NCBI GenBank assembly: GCA_024279745.1
Contig: JAJRRE010000376.1
Coordinates: 1-5,858 of the forward strand
DNA: 5,858 nucleotides
Origin: Alphaproteobacteria bacterium
GTDB lineage: Bacteria; Pseudomonadota; Alphaproteobacteria; Rhizobiales; Hyphomicrobiaceae
Direction of reading: 5' to 3'
Shown here: in pieces, positions 1-5,832 of the stretch
Numbering within the stretch: the stretch's first letter is position 1
Layout: each line of letters starts with the position of its first letter
The notes under the pieces: model-generated
Database searches by the model: none
What the model saw: the letters and a program-made list of their open reading frames with translations, nothing else
What the model was told of the DNA's origin: nothing
Made by a program: the position numbers and the translations under genes

Positions 1-741
1 CACTTCCTTGCCGGTTTTATCGTTCCATGCCTTTACTTCGGGCATATCCTCGGTCAGCAGATACATATGCTCCATCGCCAGCACCGGCAGCTCCAGCCCG
101 ACCATGCGTCCGACCTCGCGTGCCCACAGCCCGCCCGCATTCACCACATGCTCCGCGATTATCTCGCCCTTATTGGTCTTGACCAGCCAGCTGCCACCGC
201 TTTGCTGGGTCAGGCTTTCAACTTTGGTAAAGCGCTCAATGTCGGCCCCCAGCTTGCGCGCGGATTTGGCATAGGCATGGGTGACGCCGGAGGGATCGAG
301 ATGGCCGTCGCCATAACTGCGCATGGCGCCAACGAATTTCGATGGATCGAGCAGCGGCATCTCTTCGGCCGCTTCTTCGGGCGTGATGATCTTGGCCTTG
401 ATCCCCAGATATGAGCCCTTGGAGACCAGGCTCTTGAGCCAGTCAAGCCGCGCCTGCGTTGCCGCTAACATAACACCGCCGGTCAGATGCACGCCGGTCT
501 CCTGCCCCGACAGCTCGGTGATTTCCTTGTACAGGTCGATGGTATATTGCTGCAGCCTGGCGACATTGGGATCGCCGTTAATGGTGTGCATTCCGCCCGC
601 TGCGTGCCAGGTCGAGCCGGAGGTCAGCTCGTCGCGCTCCAGCAAGACCACATCGCGCCAGCCCAGTTTGGCCAAATGATACAGCACCGAGCATCCGACC
701 ACGCCGCCGCCGATCACCACCGCCCTGGCATGAGATTTCAT
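1..741 (-). CDS. FAD-dependent oxidoreductase, dimethylglycine/sarcosine dehydrogenase family (N-terminal part, cut by window edge)
   Basis: The reading frame is open from the ATG at 741 down to base 1, giving 247 codons; the C-terminal part lies outside the window. Enzymes of this family oxidatively demethylate N-methylated glycines, passing the methyl carbon to tetrahydrofolate through a C-terminal GcvT-like domain. Visible here is the DAO-type FAD domain: a Rossmann GxGxxG motif (G11, G13, G16), the acidic ribose-binding residue E35 ending the second strand (VVLLERD), and the segment TSGSTWHAAGG (residues 40-50). H46 in that segment matches the histidine that carries covalent FAD in dimethylglycine and sarcosine dehydrogenases. 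A later motif NAGGLWAREVG (about residues 203-213) is also typical. The start is fixed by an AGGAG six bases upstream and an in-frame stop at 765-763. Family members are usually around 800 residues, so roughly 30 percent is seen. The divergent GlxA-type regulator suggests local control. The exact substrate (dimethylglycine, sarcosine or another N-methyl amine) cannot be decided. Confidence 0.9.
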   Translation of the reverse strand, partial: MKSHARAVVIGGGVVGCSVLYHLAKLGWRDVVLLERDELTSGSTWHAAGGMHTINGDPNVARLQQYTIDLYKEITELSGQETGVHLTGGVMLAATQARLDWLKSLVSKGSYLGIKAKIITPEEAAEEMPLLDPSKFVGAMRSYGDGHLDPSGVTHAYAKSARKLGADIERFTKVESLTQQSGGSWLVKTNKGEIIAEHVVNAGGLWAREVGRMVGLELPVLAMEHMYLLTEDMPEVKAWNDKTGKEV

Positions 742-747
742 ATTAAG

Positions 748-752
748 CTCCT
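748..752 (-). promoter_or_regulatory. Ribosome binding site of the dehydrogenase gene
   Basis: Read on the minus strand, AGGAG is followed by CTTAAT and then the ATG at 741-739, a six-base spacing. This decides the start, because no other in-frame start lies between it and the upstream in-frame stop at 765-763. The site overlaps the end of the tandem octamer array at 752-783. Confidence 0.75.
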
Positions 753-783
753 GATCCCCTAATCACCTGGTCACATGATCACC
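752..783. repeat. Four tandem degenerate 8-bp repeats, consensus TGATCACC
   Basis: Consecutive octamers starting at 752, 760, 768 and 776 read TGATCCCC, TAATCACC, TGGTCACA and TGATCACC. They differ from the consensus TGATCACC at one, one, two and zero positions. The preceding octamer at 744-751 (TAAGCTCC) keeps five of eight bases and contains the dehydrogenase ribosome binding site on the other strand. The array sits in the divergent promoter region, so it could be a regulator binding array or a degenerate short tandem repeat inside the 5' leader. Its function is not shown. Confidence 0.6.
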
Positions 784-789
784 GGGCTG

Positions 790-825
790 TTCGCGCTGCC
801 ACATTCGCGCTTCCGTTTTCGTGCG
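790..825. repeat. Short direct repeats TTCGCGCT at 14-bp spacing in the divergent promoter region
   Basis: TTCGCGCT occurs exactly at 790-797 and 804-811, and a weaker copy, TTCGTGCG, lies at 818-825, all on a 14-base period. A related TTTGCGCTGC at 845-854 matches TTCGCGCTGC at 790-799 in nine of ten positions. AraC-family proteins commonly bind direct repeats, so these are possible operator half-sites for the adjacent regulator. The period is shorter than the roughly 21 bp typical of AraC-type half-sites, so this is only a candidate. Confidence 0.4.
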
Positions 826-869
826 GTTAGATCCTGGCCATTAGTTTGCGCTGCACCCCCAAAAAACAT

Positions 870-899
870 TTGCATTTTTGCGACATTTTGTTTCATGCT
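870..899 (+). promoter_or_regulatory. Weak candidate promoter for the GlxA-type regulator
   Basis: TTGCAT at 870-875 and CATGCT at 894-899, 18 bases apart, are a poor but possible -35/-10 pair. A start site seven bases after the -10 would fall on the ATG at 906, giving a leaderless message, which would fit the absence of a ribosome binding site there. The surrounding T-rich stretch with three CATTT(T)(T)G words (867-890) could instead be operator sequence. This is inference from weak matches. Confidence 0.2.
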
Positions 900-905
900 T
901 TAGCG

Positions 906-1892
906 ATGCTAGACAATACCAAATTCCAGCCCGGCATCGACCCGCAACAGGTAGCGCTTCTGCTTGTCCCCGGTTTTTCGATGGTCGGCTTCAGTGCCAC
1001 GGTTGAACCCATGCATGTGGCGAACCGTTTGGCCGGGCAGCGCCTCTACAAGTGGTCGATCCTTACCGCTGACGGCGACGCGGCGGCATCGAGTAGTGGC
1101 TTTGAAGTTCCCGCCACAGTTTCTATTGCGCAATGCGATCAAACTTTTGATCTGGCAATCGTCTGTTCCGGCTTTTTTAACCGCCAAACTGCAACCAGCA
1201 AACCGCTGGCAAACTGGCTGCGCCGCCAGGCCCGGCGCGGCTGCACCATGGGCGCCATTTCTACCGGAAGCGAAATATTGGCCAATGCCGGTCTGCTGGA
1301 TGATCACCGCTGTACAATTCATTGGGAGAATGAAGAAAGCTTTCGCGAAAACCATCCTGCAGCGCTCCTCACCGGCGGCATTTTTGAACTCAGCAATTCA
1401 AGGATCACCGCAGCCGGCGGCATCGCGGCCCTCGACATGATGCTGAACTGGATTGCACGCACCAACGACGCGCGGCTGGTCACCGCAATTGCCGAGCAGT
1501 TCATACATGTCCCAACCAGCACACCGGGCAAAACACAGCGGCAGGCTAAATTGCAATCTGCACAAAGATGCTCGCCCAAGCTGGCCCACGCCATCGAGCT
1601 GATGATGAGCAATGTGGAATGCCCGCTGTCCACCGACCGGATCGCGGATCAAGTCAGGCTGTCGCGGCGCCAGATGGAGCGCTTGTTCACCAAGCATTGC
1701 GGCAAGACATTGCAGCGTTACTATCTGGAGCTGCGCCTAAACCATGCGCGCTATCTGATTGTGCAAACTGGTATGCCCCTGTTGCAGATTTCCATAGCAT
1801 CGGGATTTTCCTCGCAATCGCATTTTTCAACGCGCTATAAGGATTACTTCAACTCAACGCCCTCGCGTGACCGTCATTGCGGATATGCGTGA
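906..1892 (+). CDS. GlxA-type AraC-family transcriptional regulator (DJ-1/PfpI-like domain plus AraC HTH)
   Basis: This is a 328-residue cytoplasmic DNA-binding regulator of the GlxA family, which includes GbdR, SouR and CdhR, regulators of glycine betaine, sarcosine and carnitine catabolism. Residues about 15-185 form a class I glutamine-amidotransferase-like (DJ-1/PfpI) sensor domain with the typical opening ALLLVPGFSMVGFS (17-30) and the motif GLLDDHRCTIHWE (129-141). Residues about 224-324 carry the two helix-turn-helix units of AraC proteins: LSTDRIADQVRLSRRQMERL (241-260) and ISIASGFSSQSHFSTRYKDYF (295-315). The elbow where these domains usually have a cysteine nucleophile reads AIST, with Ser119 in its place, so it is almost certainly a ligand sensor and not an enzyme. 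I chose the ATG at 906, which gives a normal family length and an immediate DJ-1 strand. A TTG at 846 would add 20 unlikely residues. No clear ribosome binding site precedes 906. Its divergent position suggests control of the dehydrogenase gene. Confidence 0.9.
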   Translation: MLDNTKFQPGIDPQQVALLLVPGFSMVGFSATVEPMHVANRLAGQRLYKWSILTADGDAAASSSGFEVPATVSIAQCDQTFDLAIVCSGFFNRQTATSKPLANWLRRQARRGCTMGAISTGSEILANAGLLDDHRCTIHWENEESFRENHPAALLTGGIFELSNSRITAAGGIAALDMMLNWIARTNDARLVTAIAEQFIHVPTSTPGKTQRQAKLQSAQRCSPKLAHAIELMMSNVECPLSTDRIADQVRLSRRQMERLFTKHCGKTLQRYYLELRLNHARYLIVQTGMPLLQISIASGFSSQSHFSTRYKDYFNSTPSRDRHCGYA

Positions 1893-2034
1893 TCGCTGCT
1901 GCCCAGGAGATAACAGGAAACGCAGGTGAGCAACCCGTCAACCTCAGCTGAGGCGCGCTCTCCGGCTTAGCGCGACAGAATATTGCAGATCTGGAAATTG
2001 CAGATCCAGCCCAACTCACACACCGCAATTCCCG
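1893..2034. other. Convergent intergenic region with small inverted and direct repeats
   Basis: This gap lies between the 3' ends of the GlxA-type and LysR-type genes. It holds a perfect 12-bp palindrome CCTCAGCTGAGG (1942-1953), directly followed by the inverted repeat CGCGCT/AGCGCG (1954-1959 and 1969-1974, 9-base loop). It also holds a 10-bp direct repeat ATTGCAGATC (1982-1991 and 1997-2006), within which GATCTG (1988-1993) and CAGATC (2001-2006) form an inverted repeat. One or more of these could end transcription from either side, but none is followed by a T-run, so no standard intrinsic terminator is evident. Confidence 0.5.
1954..1974 (+). terminator. Possible weak terminator hairpin after the GlxA-type gene
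   Basis: CGCGCT and AGCGCG form a six-bp GC-rich stem with a 9-base loop, 61 bases after the stop codon. The following sequence, ACAGAATATT, lacks a run of T, so a Rho-independent role is doubtful. It is listed as the best available stem for the plus-strand gene. Confidence 0.2.
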
Positions 2035-2976
2035 TCAATAAGAGCTGCATCGTTCGCGCAGCTTAGCCGTCATTTTCTTCTCATCACTGCGCATTTGTGC
2101 AATCAGCCAATCGCGAATTTCTTCAACGACCGGGCGCATGGGATTGAGGTTAGACGCCAGCACATGATAGCGCCGCCCAGTCTTGACCACTTGTGCGCAG
2201 GCGGGAACAAGAGCGCCCTGGGCCACCAACAAGGCGCATTCCGTCACCCAGGTCAGCGCCACACCCTGGCCTTGCAGCGCCGCGTGCATGACACTCGAAT
2301 AATTGGCAAAGCGCAGGAATTGCGCGTTCTTGATCGTTTGCAGTCCGGTGGCGTGAAAAAATTCGTCCAGCCCATAGCGCTGATCCCGCCATTCGATAAG
2401 GGAGTGAGAAACGCCGTCCTGCAATTTATCCAAAGCGCCATTTGCCGCGAAATATTTAGGCGAACACAGCGCAATAATGCGTTCATCGGCGAACGGCCAG
2501 CGGTGCATGTCGGCGTCGTGTGGGCTGGACAACCGAATGTTCAAATCTACTTCGCGAGCAAAATTCTCATTGTCACAATTATAGTCGGTAAAACTCAGGC
2601 TTACATCGGGAAACTGCATCTTGAATTTGCTCATGCGCGGAATGAACCAATAATTGACCGCAACGGGCGACATGGATATGGCGACGACTTCCTGGTTTTC
2701 CTTACGCTGTTCTATTTCACGCAAAGATTCTGCAACAGTACTGAAGGCCATCGAGGTCGCGCGGTACAACTTGTCGCCATTATAGGTCAGCTTGATCCAG
2801 CGACCATGACGATCAAACAAAGAATACCCCAAATGAGTTTCCAGTTTACGAATCGACCGGGAAATCGCTGGCTGGGTCACGTTCAGCTCCGTCGCGGCGT
2901 CCGAAAAGCTGCCCAAACGCGCAACGGTTTCAAACGTAAACAACGAAGAGGATGACGGTATGCGTTGGCGCAGCAT
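2035..2976 (-). CDS. LysR-family transcriptional regulator, GcvA-like
   Basis: This 313-residue protein has the usual length and layout of a LysR regulator. An N-terminal winged helix-turn-helix spans residues about 12-70, with the strongly typical run LGSFSDAATELNVTQPAISR (21-40) followed by SIRKLETHLGYSLFDR (41-56). A linker helix follows, then a periplasmic-binding-like effector domain from about residue 95 to 295. The opening LRQRIPSSSSLFTFETVAR and the segment DLNIRLSSP place it with the GcvA/TrpI/AmpR-like branch. The ATG at 2976 is supported by GAGG at 2987-2984 on the minus strand, seven bases upstream. The gene is divergent from the importer operon with a 102-base gap, the classical arrangement in which a LysR protein controls both its own gene and the neighbour. 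The effector is not predictable; the importer's substrate or a metabolite of it is a reasonable guess. Confidence 0.92.
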   Translation of the reverse strand: MLRQRIPSSSSLFTFETVARLGSFSDAATELNVTQPAISRSIRKLETHLGYSLFDRHGRWIKLTYNGDKLYRATSMAFSTVAESLREIEQRKENQEVVAISMSPVAVNYWFIPRMSKFKMQFPDVSLSFTDYNCDNENFAREVDLNIRLSSPHDADMHRWPFADERIIALCSPKYFAANGALDKLQDGVSHSLIEWRDQRYGLDEFFHATGLQTIKNAQFLRFANYSSVMHAALQGQGVALTWVTECALLVAQGALVPACAQVVKTGRRYHVLASNLNPMRPVVEEIRDWLIAQMRSDEKKMTAKLRERCSSY

Positions 2977-2983
2977 GATATAA

Positions 2984-2987
2984 CCTC
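2984..2987 (-). promoter_or_regulatory. Ribosome binding site of the LysR gene
   Basis: On the minus strand, TGAGG is followed by TTATATC and the ATG at 2976-2974, giving GAGG seven bases before the start. This supports the chosen start over later candidates. Confidence 0.55.
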
Positions 2988-2990
2988 AGT

Positions 2991-3011
2991 TAATATTCGC
3001 TATCAGTATTA
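2991..3011. promoter_or_regulatory. Interrupted palindrome, candidate LysR operator
   Basis: TAATATT (2991-2997) and AGTATTA (3005-3011) are inverted 7-bp arms with one mismatched pair around a 7-base centre, in the divergent gap between the LysR gene and the importer operon. The span contains T-N11-A (T2996 to A3008), the loose LysR-type box, but that motif is not centred on the palindrome. The AT-rich stretch TATTAT (3007-3012) could also serve as a -10 element for the plus strand, although no convincing -35 precedes it. The remainder of the gap (3013-3067) shows nothing I can name. Confidence 0.4.
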
Positions 3012-3067
3012 TTACTGTTCCATTTTCGGGCTAACAACGCAACATTGTGCGATAAAAAACTGTCAAA

Positions 3068-3072
3068 GGGAG
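3068..3072 (+). promoter_or_regulatory. Ribosome binding site of the substrate-binding protein gene
   Basis: GGGAG within AAAGGGAGAACAAA precedes the ATG at 3079 by six bases. It fixes this start in preference to an in-frame ATG at 2965, which would overlap the LysR coding region and add 38 residues unlike any signal peptide. Confidence 0.85.
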
Positions 3073-3078
3073 AACAAA

Positions 3079-4707
3079 ATGACGGATTCATTGAAGAAAT
3101 TACCAACGGTGGACGCTCTGTCGACCTCAGATCGCGCGATATTGGAGACCGGACTACGGCGTGGAGCGACCCGCCGCGAGGTCATGGGATGGCTGATTGC
3201 CAGCGGCGCCACCATCGCGGCAGCCGGTTCCATCGTTTCTTCTGCGACCAGCGTTCTGGCCGCGACCCCGAAAAAAGGCGGCAAACTCAAATTCGCCAGC
3301 GATCTGCACGGCCCCTCAGACACCCTCGATCCGGCGCTGAACACCTCTACCATCGACTATGTGCGCGGCCGCTCCATGTACAACAGCCTGTGCCAGATCA
3401 ATGACGACCTGACCACACGGCCAGAACTGGCCGAAGAATATTCCGCCAATAAAGACTTCTCCGTTTGGACGTTCAAACTGCGCAAGAATGTGAAATTCCA
3501 CGACGGCAGCCCGTTCACTGCCGATGACGTCGTCTTTACGATGAACCGTCACTATGGCGAGAAATCCACGTCCAAGGCCAAGCCTCTGGTCGCCGATGTC
3601 AAGGAATGGAAAAAGGTCGACAGCCATACGGTCAAGGCGATCATGAAATCCCCCAATGCCGATTTGCCAGTGATTTTGGGAACGCCGCATTTCAAAATCC
3701 TCAAGGCCGGCACGAGCGATTTCCAGAACCCGGTCGGCACAGGCCCGTTCACGTTGAAAGAGTTTAAACCCGGTGTGCGCACCATCCATGTCAAAAACGC
3801 GCATTACTGGCGTGAGGGTGCTCATGTCGATGAGATTGAATCCTTCGCCATCACCGATAAGGTTGCCCGCCTCAGCGCGCTTCTATCAGGCGACGTCGAT
3901 CTGATGCAGGCACTTGATCCCAAGGCCATTAAAAAGGTCGAAAGCACCAGCGGCGTCGGCATTTGGTCGGTCCCATCGGGCGCTTATTTCGGTCTTTGCG
4001 CCATGACCCATACCGCGCCGGGCAATAGTCCCGACTTTGTGAAAGCTCTGCAATATATCCAGCGGCGCAAGAAGATTGTTCGTTCAATCCTGAAGGGCCA
4101 GGGCACGGTCGGTAATGACCACCCGATCAACGTTGCTTATGGCGCTGATTATTGCAATGAGCTGCCGGTTCGCGAACATGATCTGGACAAGGCCAAATTC
4201 CATCTGAAAAAATCCGGTGTGACATCGGTCGAGCTCAACGTTGCCGAAGTGGCACCGGGCATTACCGACATCTGCCTGCTGGCCCAGCGCGAAGCCAAGA
4301 AAATTGGTCTTGATATGAAAATCAAGAAAGTTCCCAATGACGGCTATTGGGGAGCGGTCTGGATGAAAACACCGCTTAATGTGGTGACCTGGAACATGCG
4401 CCCAACCGCCAATGTCATGATGACGCTGGCCTTTGCACCTGATGCGCCCTGGAACGATACCTTGTGGAAAAACCCGCGTCTGGGCAAATTATTGGTCGAA
4501 AGTCGCGCAGTTTCCGAACCCAAGAAGCGTCATGAAATGTTCTGCGAAATGCAGAAGCTTATTCATAACGGTTCCGGCATGGTTATCCCGGCGCATCGCA
4601 ACTATCTCGATGCCAAGTCCGATAAGGTTCAGGGCATTGGCCGGATGCCGCTTGGCGCTTTAGGCGGGTATGAATGGCCTGAATTTGCCTGGCGTGCCGA
4701 CGCATAA
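3079..4707 (+). CDS. ABC transporter substrate-binding protein, family 5 (peptide/nickel/opine type), Tat-exported
   Basis: This 542-residue periplasmic protein captures a solute for the importer encoded downstream. The N-terminus is a long twin-arginine-type signal: RR pairs at 27-28 and 32-33 (motif TRREVM, 31-36), a hydrophobic stretch at about 37-60, and a likely cleavage after SVLA (residue 61). There is no lipobox cysteine. The mature part shows the family 5 signature at about 114-151 (RPELAEEY, then FKLRKNVKFHDGSPFTADDV), the conserved turn VGTGPFTLKEFKPG (219-232), YWREG (243-247) and the late motif QGTVGNDHPI (341-350). Length is usual for the family, which includes DppA, OppA and NikA. 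It opens the operon and is followed by a DppB-type permease after a strongly folding 146-base gap, which could keep its message more abundant than that of the membrane parts. The substrate cannot be read from the sequence; peptides, opines or amine derivatives are all possible. Control by the divergent LysR regulator is inferred. Confidence 0.93.
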   Translation: MTDSLKKLPTVDALSTSDRAILETGLRRGATRREVMGWLIASGATIAAAGSIVSSATSVLAATPKKGGKLKFASDLHGPSDTLDPALNTSTIDYVRGRSMYNSLCQINDDLTTRPELAEEYSANKDFSVWTFKLRKNVKFHDGSPFTADDVVFTMNRHYGEKSTSKAKPLVADVKEWKKVDSHTVKAIMKSPNADLPVILGTPHFKILKAGTSDFQNPVGTGPFTLKEFKPGVRTIHVKNAHYWREGAHVDEIESFAITDKVARLSALLSGDVDLMQALDPKAIKKVESTSGVGIWSVPSGAYFGLCAMTHTAPGNSPDFVKALQYIQRRKKIVRSILKGQGTVGNDHPINVAYGADYCNELPVREHDLDKAKFHLKKSGVTSVELNVAEVAPGITDICLLAQREAKKIGLDMKIKKVPNDGYWGAVWMKTPLNVVTWNMRPTANVMMTLAFAPDAPWNDTLWKNPRLGKLLVESRAVSEPKKRHEMFCEMQKLIHNGSGMVIPAHRNYLDAKSDKVQGIGRMPLGALGGYEWPEFAWRADA

Positions 4708-4709
4708 AT

Positions 4710-4793
4710 TTGCACCCTTAAGTGATTGCCGGCTTGCCCCCGTGTTCGGGTCGCCGGCGGTCATGCGCTTTTGCAGCTAGAGCTTAAGTGCAA
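4710..4793 (+). other. Candidate structured RNA: bulged 11-bp closing stem around an inner hairpin
   Basis: TTGCA (4710-4714) plus CTTAAG (4717-4722) can pair with CTTAAG (4783-4788) plus TGCAA (4789-4793). This gives an 11-bp stem with a two-base CC bulge, starting three bases after the binding-protein stop codon. It encloses the GC-rich hairpin at 4728-4758. The word CTTAAGTG also appears as an exact direct repeat at 4717-4724 and 4783-4790. It may be a 3' protective structure, an attenuator or a protein-binding site; I know of no named family that it matches. Confidence 0.45.
4728..4758 (+). terminator. GC-rich hairpin after the binding-protein gene (attenuator or 3' stabiliser)
   Basis: GCCGGC at 4728-4733 pairs with GCCGGC at 4753-4758, and inside it CCCG (4739-4742) pairs with CGGG (4747-4750) around a TGTT loop, with an asymmetric internal loop between the two stems. 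The nearest T-run is only TTTT at 4769-4772, 10 bases beyond the stem, so full termination is unlikely. Such hairpins after the binding-protein gene are common in ABC importer operons and raise its expression relative to the permeases. Confidence 0.45.
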
Positions 4794-4804
4794 TACCTCA
4801 AATA

Positions 4805-4838
4805 GCATCGGCAGTGGCAGAACCAACATTGCCGATGC
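4805..4838 (+). promoter_or_regulatory. 12-bp hairpin directly upstream of the permease ribosome binding site
   Basis: GCATCGGCAGTG (4805-4816) pairs with CATTGCCGATGC (4827-4838) through 12 consecutive pairs, one of them G-U, around a 10-base loop. The stem ends one base before the AGAAGG ribosome binding site. No T-run follows, so it is not an intrinsic terminator. It could affect translation of the permease, protect a processed 5' end, or bind a protein. Confidence 0.5.
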
Positions 4839-4844
4839 AGAAGG
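4839..4844 (+). promoter_or_regulatory. Ribosome binding site of the permease gene
   Basis: AGAAGG lies nine bases before the ATG at 4854 and 18 bases before the second in-frame ATG at 4863, so it favours the first start, although the spacing is slightly long. Confidence 0.6.
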
Positions 4845-4853
4845 TTCAAATTC

Positions 4854-5801
4854 ATGCAACGCATGGTCTTCCAACGTATTTTAATCGGTTTTGTCACCCT
4901 TTGGGTGGTTTCAGTATTGGTCTTTGTTATGACCGCGGCGCTGCCCGGTGATGTCGCGCAAATTGTTCTAGGGCAATCGGCCACTCCTGAAACCCTTGCC
5001 GCTTACCGGGCTGAACGCGGACTTGACCAGCCATTATTCATCCAGTATTTCGCCTGGCTTGGCGACATGCTGACCGGCGATCTGGGCATCTCAAAAGCTG
5101 GCGGCGCGTCGATCTCCAGCCTGATCGCCGACCGGCTTTACAACACCATGTTCCTGGCCGCCATTGTCGCCGTGATCTCCGTTCCCATCTCGGTTAGTTT
5201 GGGGCTGCTCGCCGCCATGTATCCCGGCACCTGGATCGACAAGTCTTTGACCTTCGGCACGCTCACACTGATTTCAGTGCCTGAATTTTTCATCGCCACC
5301 TTCATGGTCCTGATTTTTGCGGTTAATCTGGGCTGGCTGCCCTCGGTCGCGCGCGTGGCGCAGGACGATACGGGGCTAGAACTAATCCGCAAATTGGCCA
5401 TGCCGACAATCGTGCTGGTGATTGTGGTGGCCGCGCAAATGATCCGCATGACCAGAGCCGGCATTCTCAACGTCATGAACTCGGCCTATATCGAAATGGC
5501 CATCCTGAAAGGCGTGCGGCGCAAGCGCATCATTCTGCGTCATGCCTTCTTCAACACGATCGGCCCGATCGTCAATGTGATTGCACTCAACCTTGCTTAT
5601 CTGGTTTCCGGCGTGGTGATTGTGGAGACGATTTTTGCCTATCCGGGCCTTGCCAAGCTTATGATCGACGGCGTGCAGACGCGCGATCTGCCGCTTGTCC
5701 AGGCTTGTGCCATGATCTTTTGCGGCACTTACGTCATGCTGATAATTTTCGCCGATGTCGCCGCGATTCTTGCTAATCCGCGCCTGCGCAACCCTAAATA
5801 G
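4854..5801 (+). CDS. ABC transporter permease, DppB/OppB type
   Basis: This 315-residue inner-membrane protein forms one half of the translocation channel of the importer. The N-terminus is typical of DppB-like permeases: a first membrane helix at about 9-30 ending in AALPGDVAQIVLG (28-40), then the periplasmic region with RAERGLDQPLFIQYFAWLGDMLTGDLGIS (52-80). Further membrane helices lie at about 99-122, 133-157, 182-198, 238-260 and 283-307, six in all. The cytoplasmic EAA loop that docks on the ATPase is at 214-232 (EMAILKGVRRKRIILRHAF), with the conserved glycine at 220. The motif VETIFAYPGLAKLM (257-270) is also standard. Length is usual for the family. It lies 146 bases after the binding-protein gene and 31 bases before the next start, so it belongs to the same operon. 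ATPase genes are expected further downstream, outside the window. Confidence 0.95.
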   Translation: MQRMVFQRILIGFVTLWVVSVLVFVMTAALPGDVAQIVLGQSATPETLAAYRAERGLDQPLFIQYFAWLGDMLTGDLGISKAGGASISSLIADRLYNTMFLAAIVAVISVPISVSLGLLAAMYPGTWIDKSLTFGTLTLISVPEFFIATFMVLIFAVNLGWLPSVARVAQDDTGLELIRKLAMPTIVLVIVVAAQMIRMTRAGILNVMNSAYIEMAILKGVRRKRIILRHAFFNTIGPIVNVIALNLAYLVSGVVIVETIFAYPGLAKLMIDGVQTRDLPLVQACAMIFCGTYVMLIIFADVAAILANPRLRNPK

Positions 5802-5832
5802 CTTGCAGAACTCCAAATAGAATGGCGACCCA

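Noticed and set aside
67..762. Overlapping plus-strand frames across the left end
   Set aside because: They are shadows of the minus-strand dehydrogenase, whose frame is open to the edge and carries the Rossmann and flavinylation motifs.
846..905. TTG start adding 20 residues to the GlxA-type regulator
   Set aside because: The added residues match nothing in the family and cover likely promoter sequence; the ATG at 906 gives the usual length. Some doubt remains because 906 lacks a ribosome binding site.
742..905. Search for a riboswitch (glycine or similar) upstream of the dehydrogenase
   Set aside because: The gap is short and repeat-rich but shows no arrangement of stems or conserved core that I can assign to a known riboswitch class.
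2095..2955. Long plus-strand open frame of 286 codons opposite the LysR gene
   Set aside because: It is antisense to a well-supported LysR gene with clear HTH and effector-domain motifs, and its own translation shows no recognisable domain and no convincing ribosome binding site.
2965..3078. In-frame upstream ATG extending the binding protein by 38 residues
   Set aside because: It would overlap the LysR start, lacks a ribosome binding site, and breaks the twin-arginine signal layout; the ATG at 3079 has a strong GGGAG.
3316..3825. 169-codon minus-strand frame inside the binding-protein gene
   Set aside because: It lies wholly antisense to a gene with family-wide motifs and is best explained as a codon-bias shadow.
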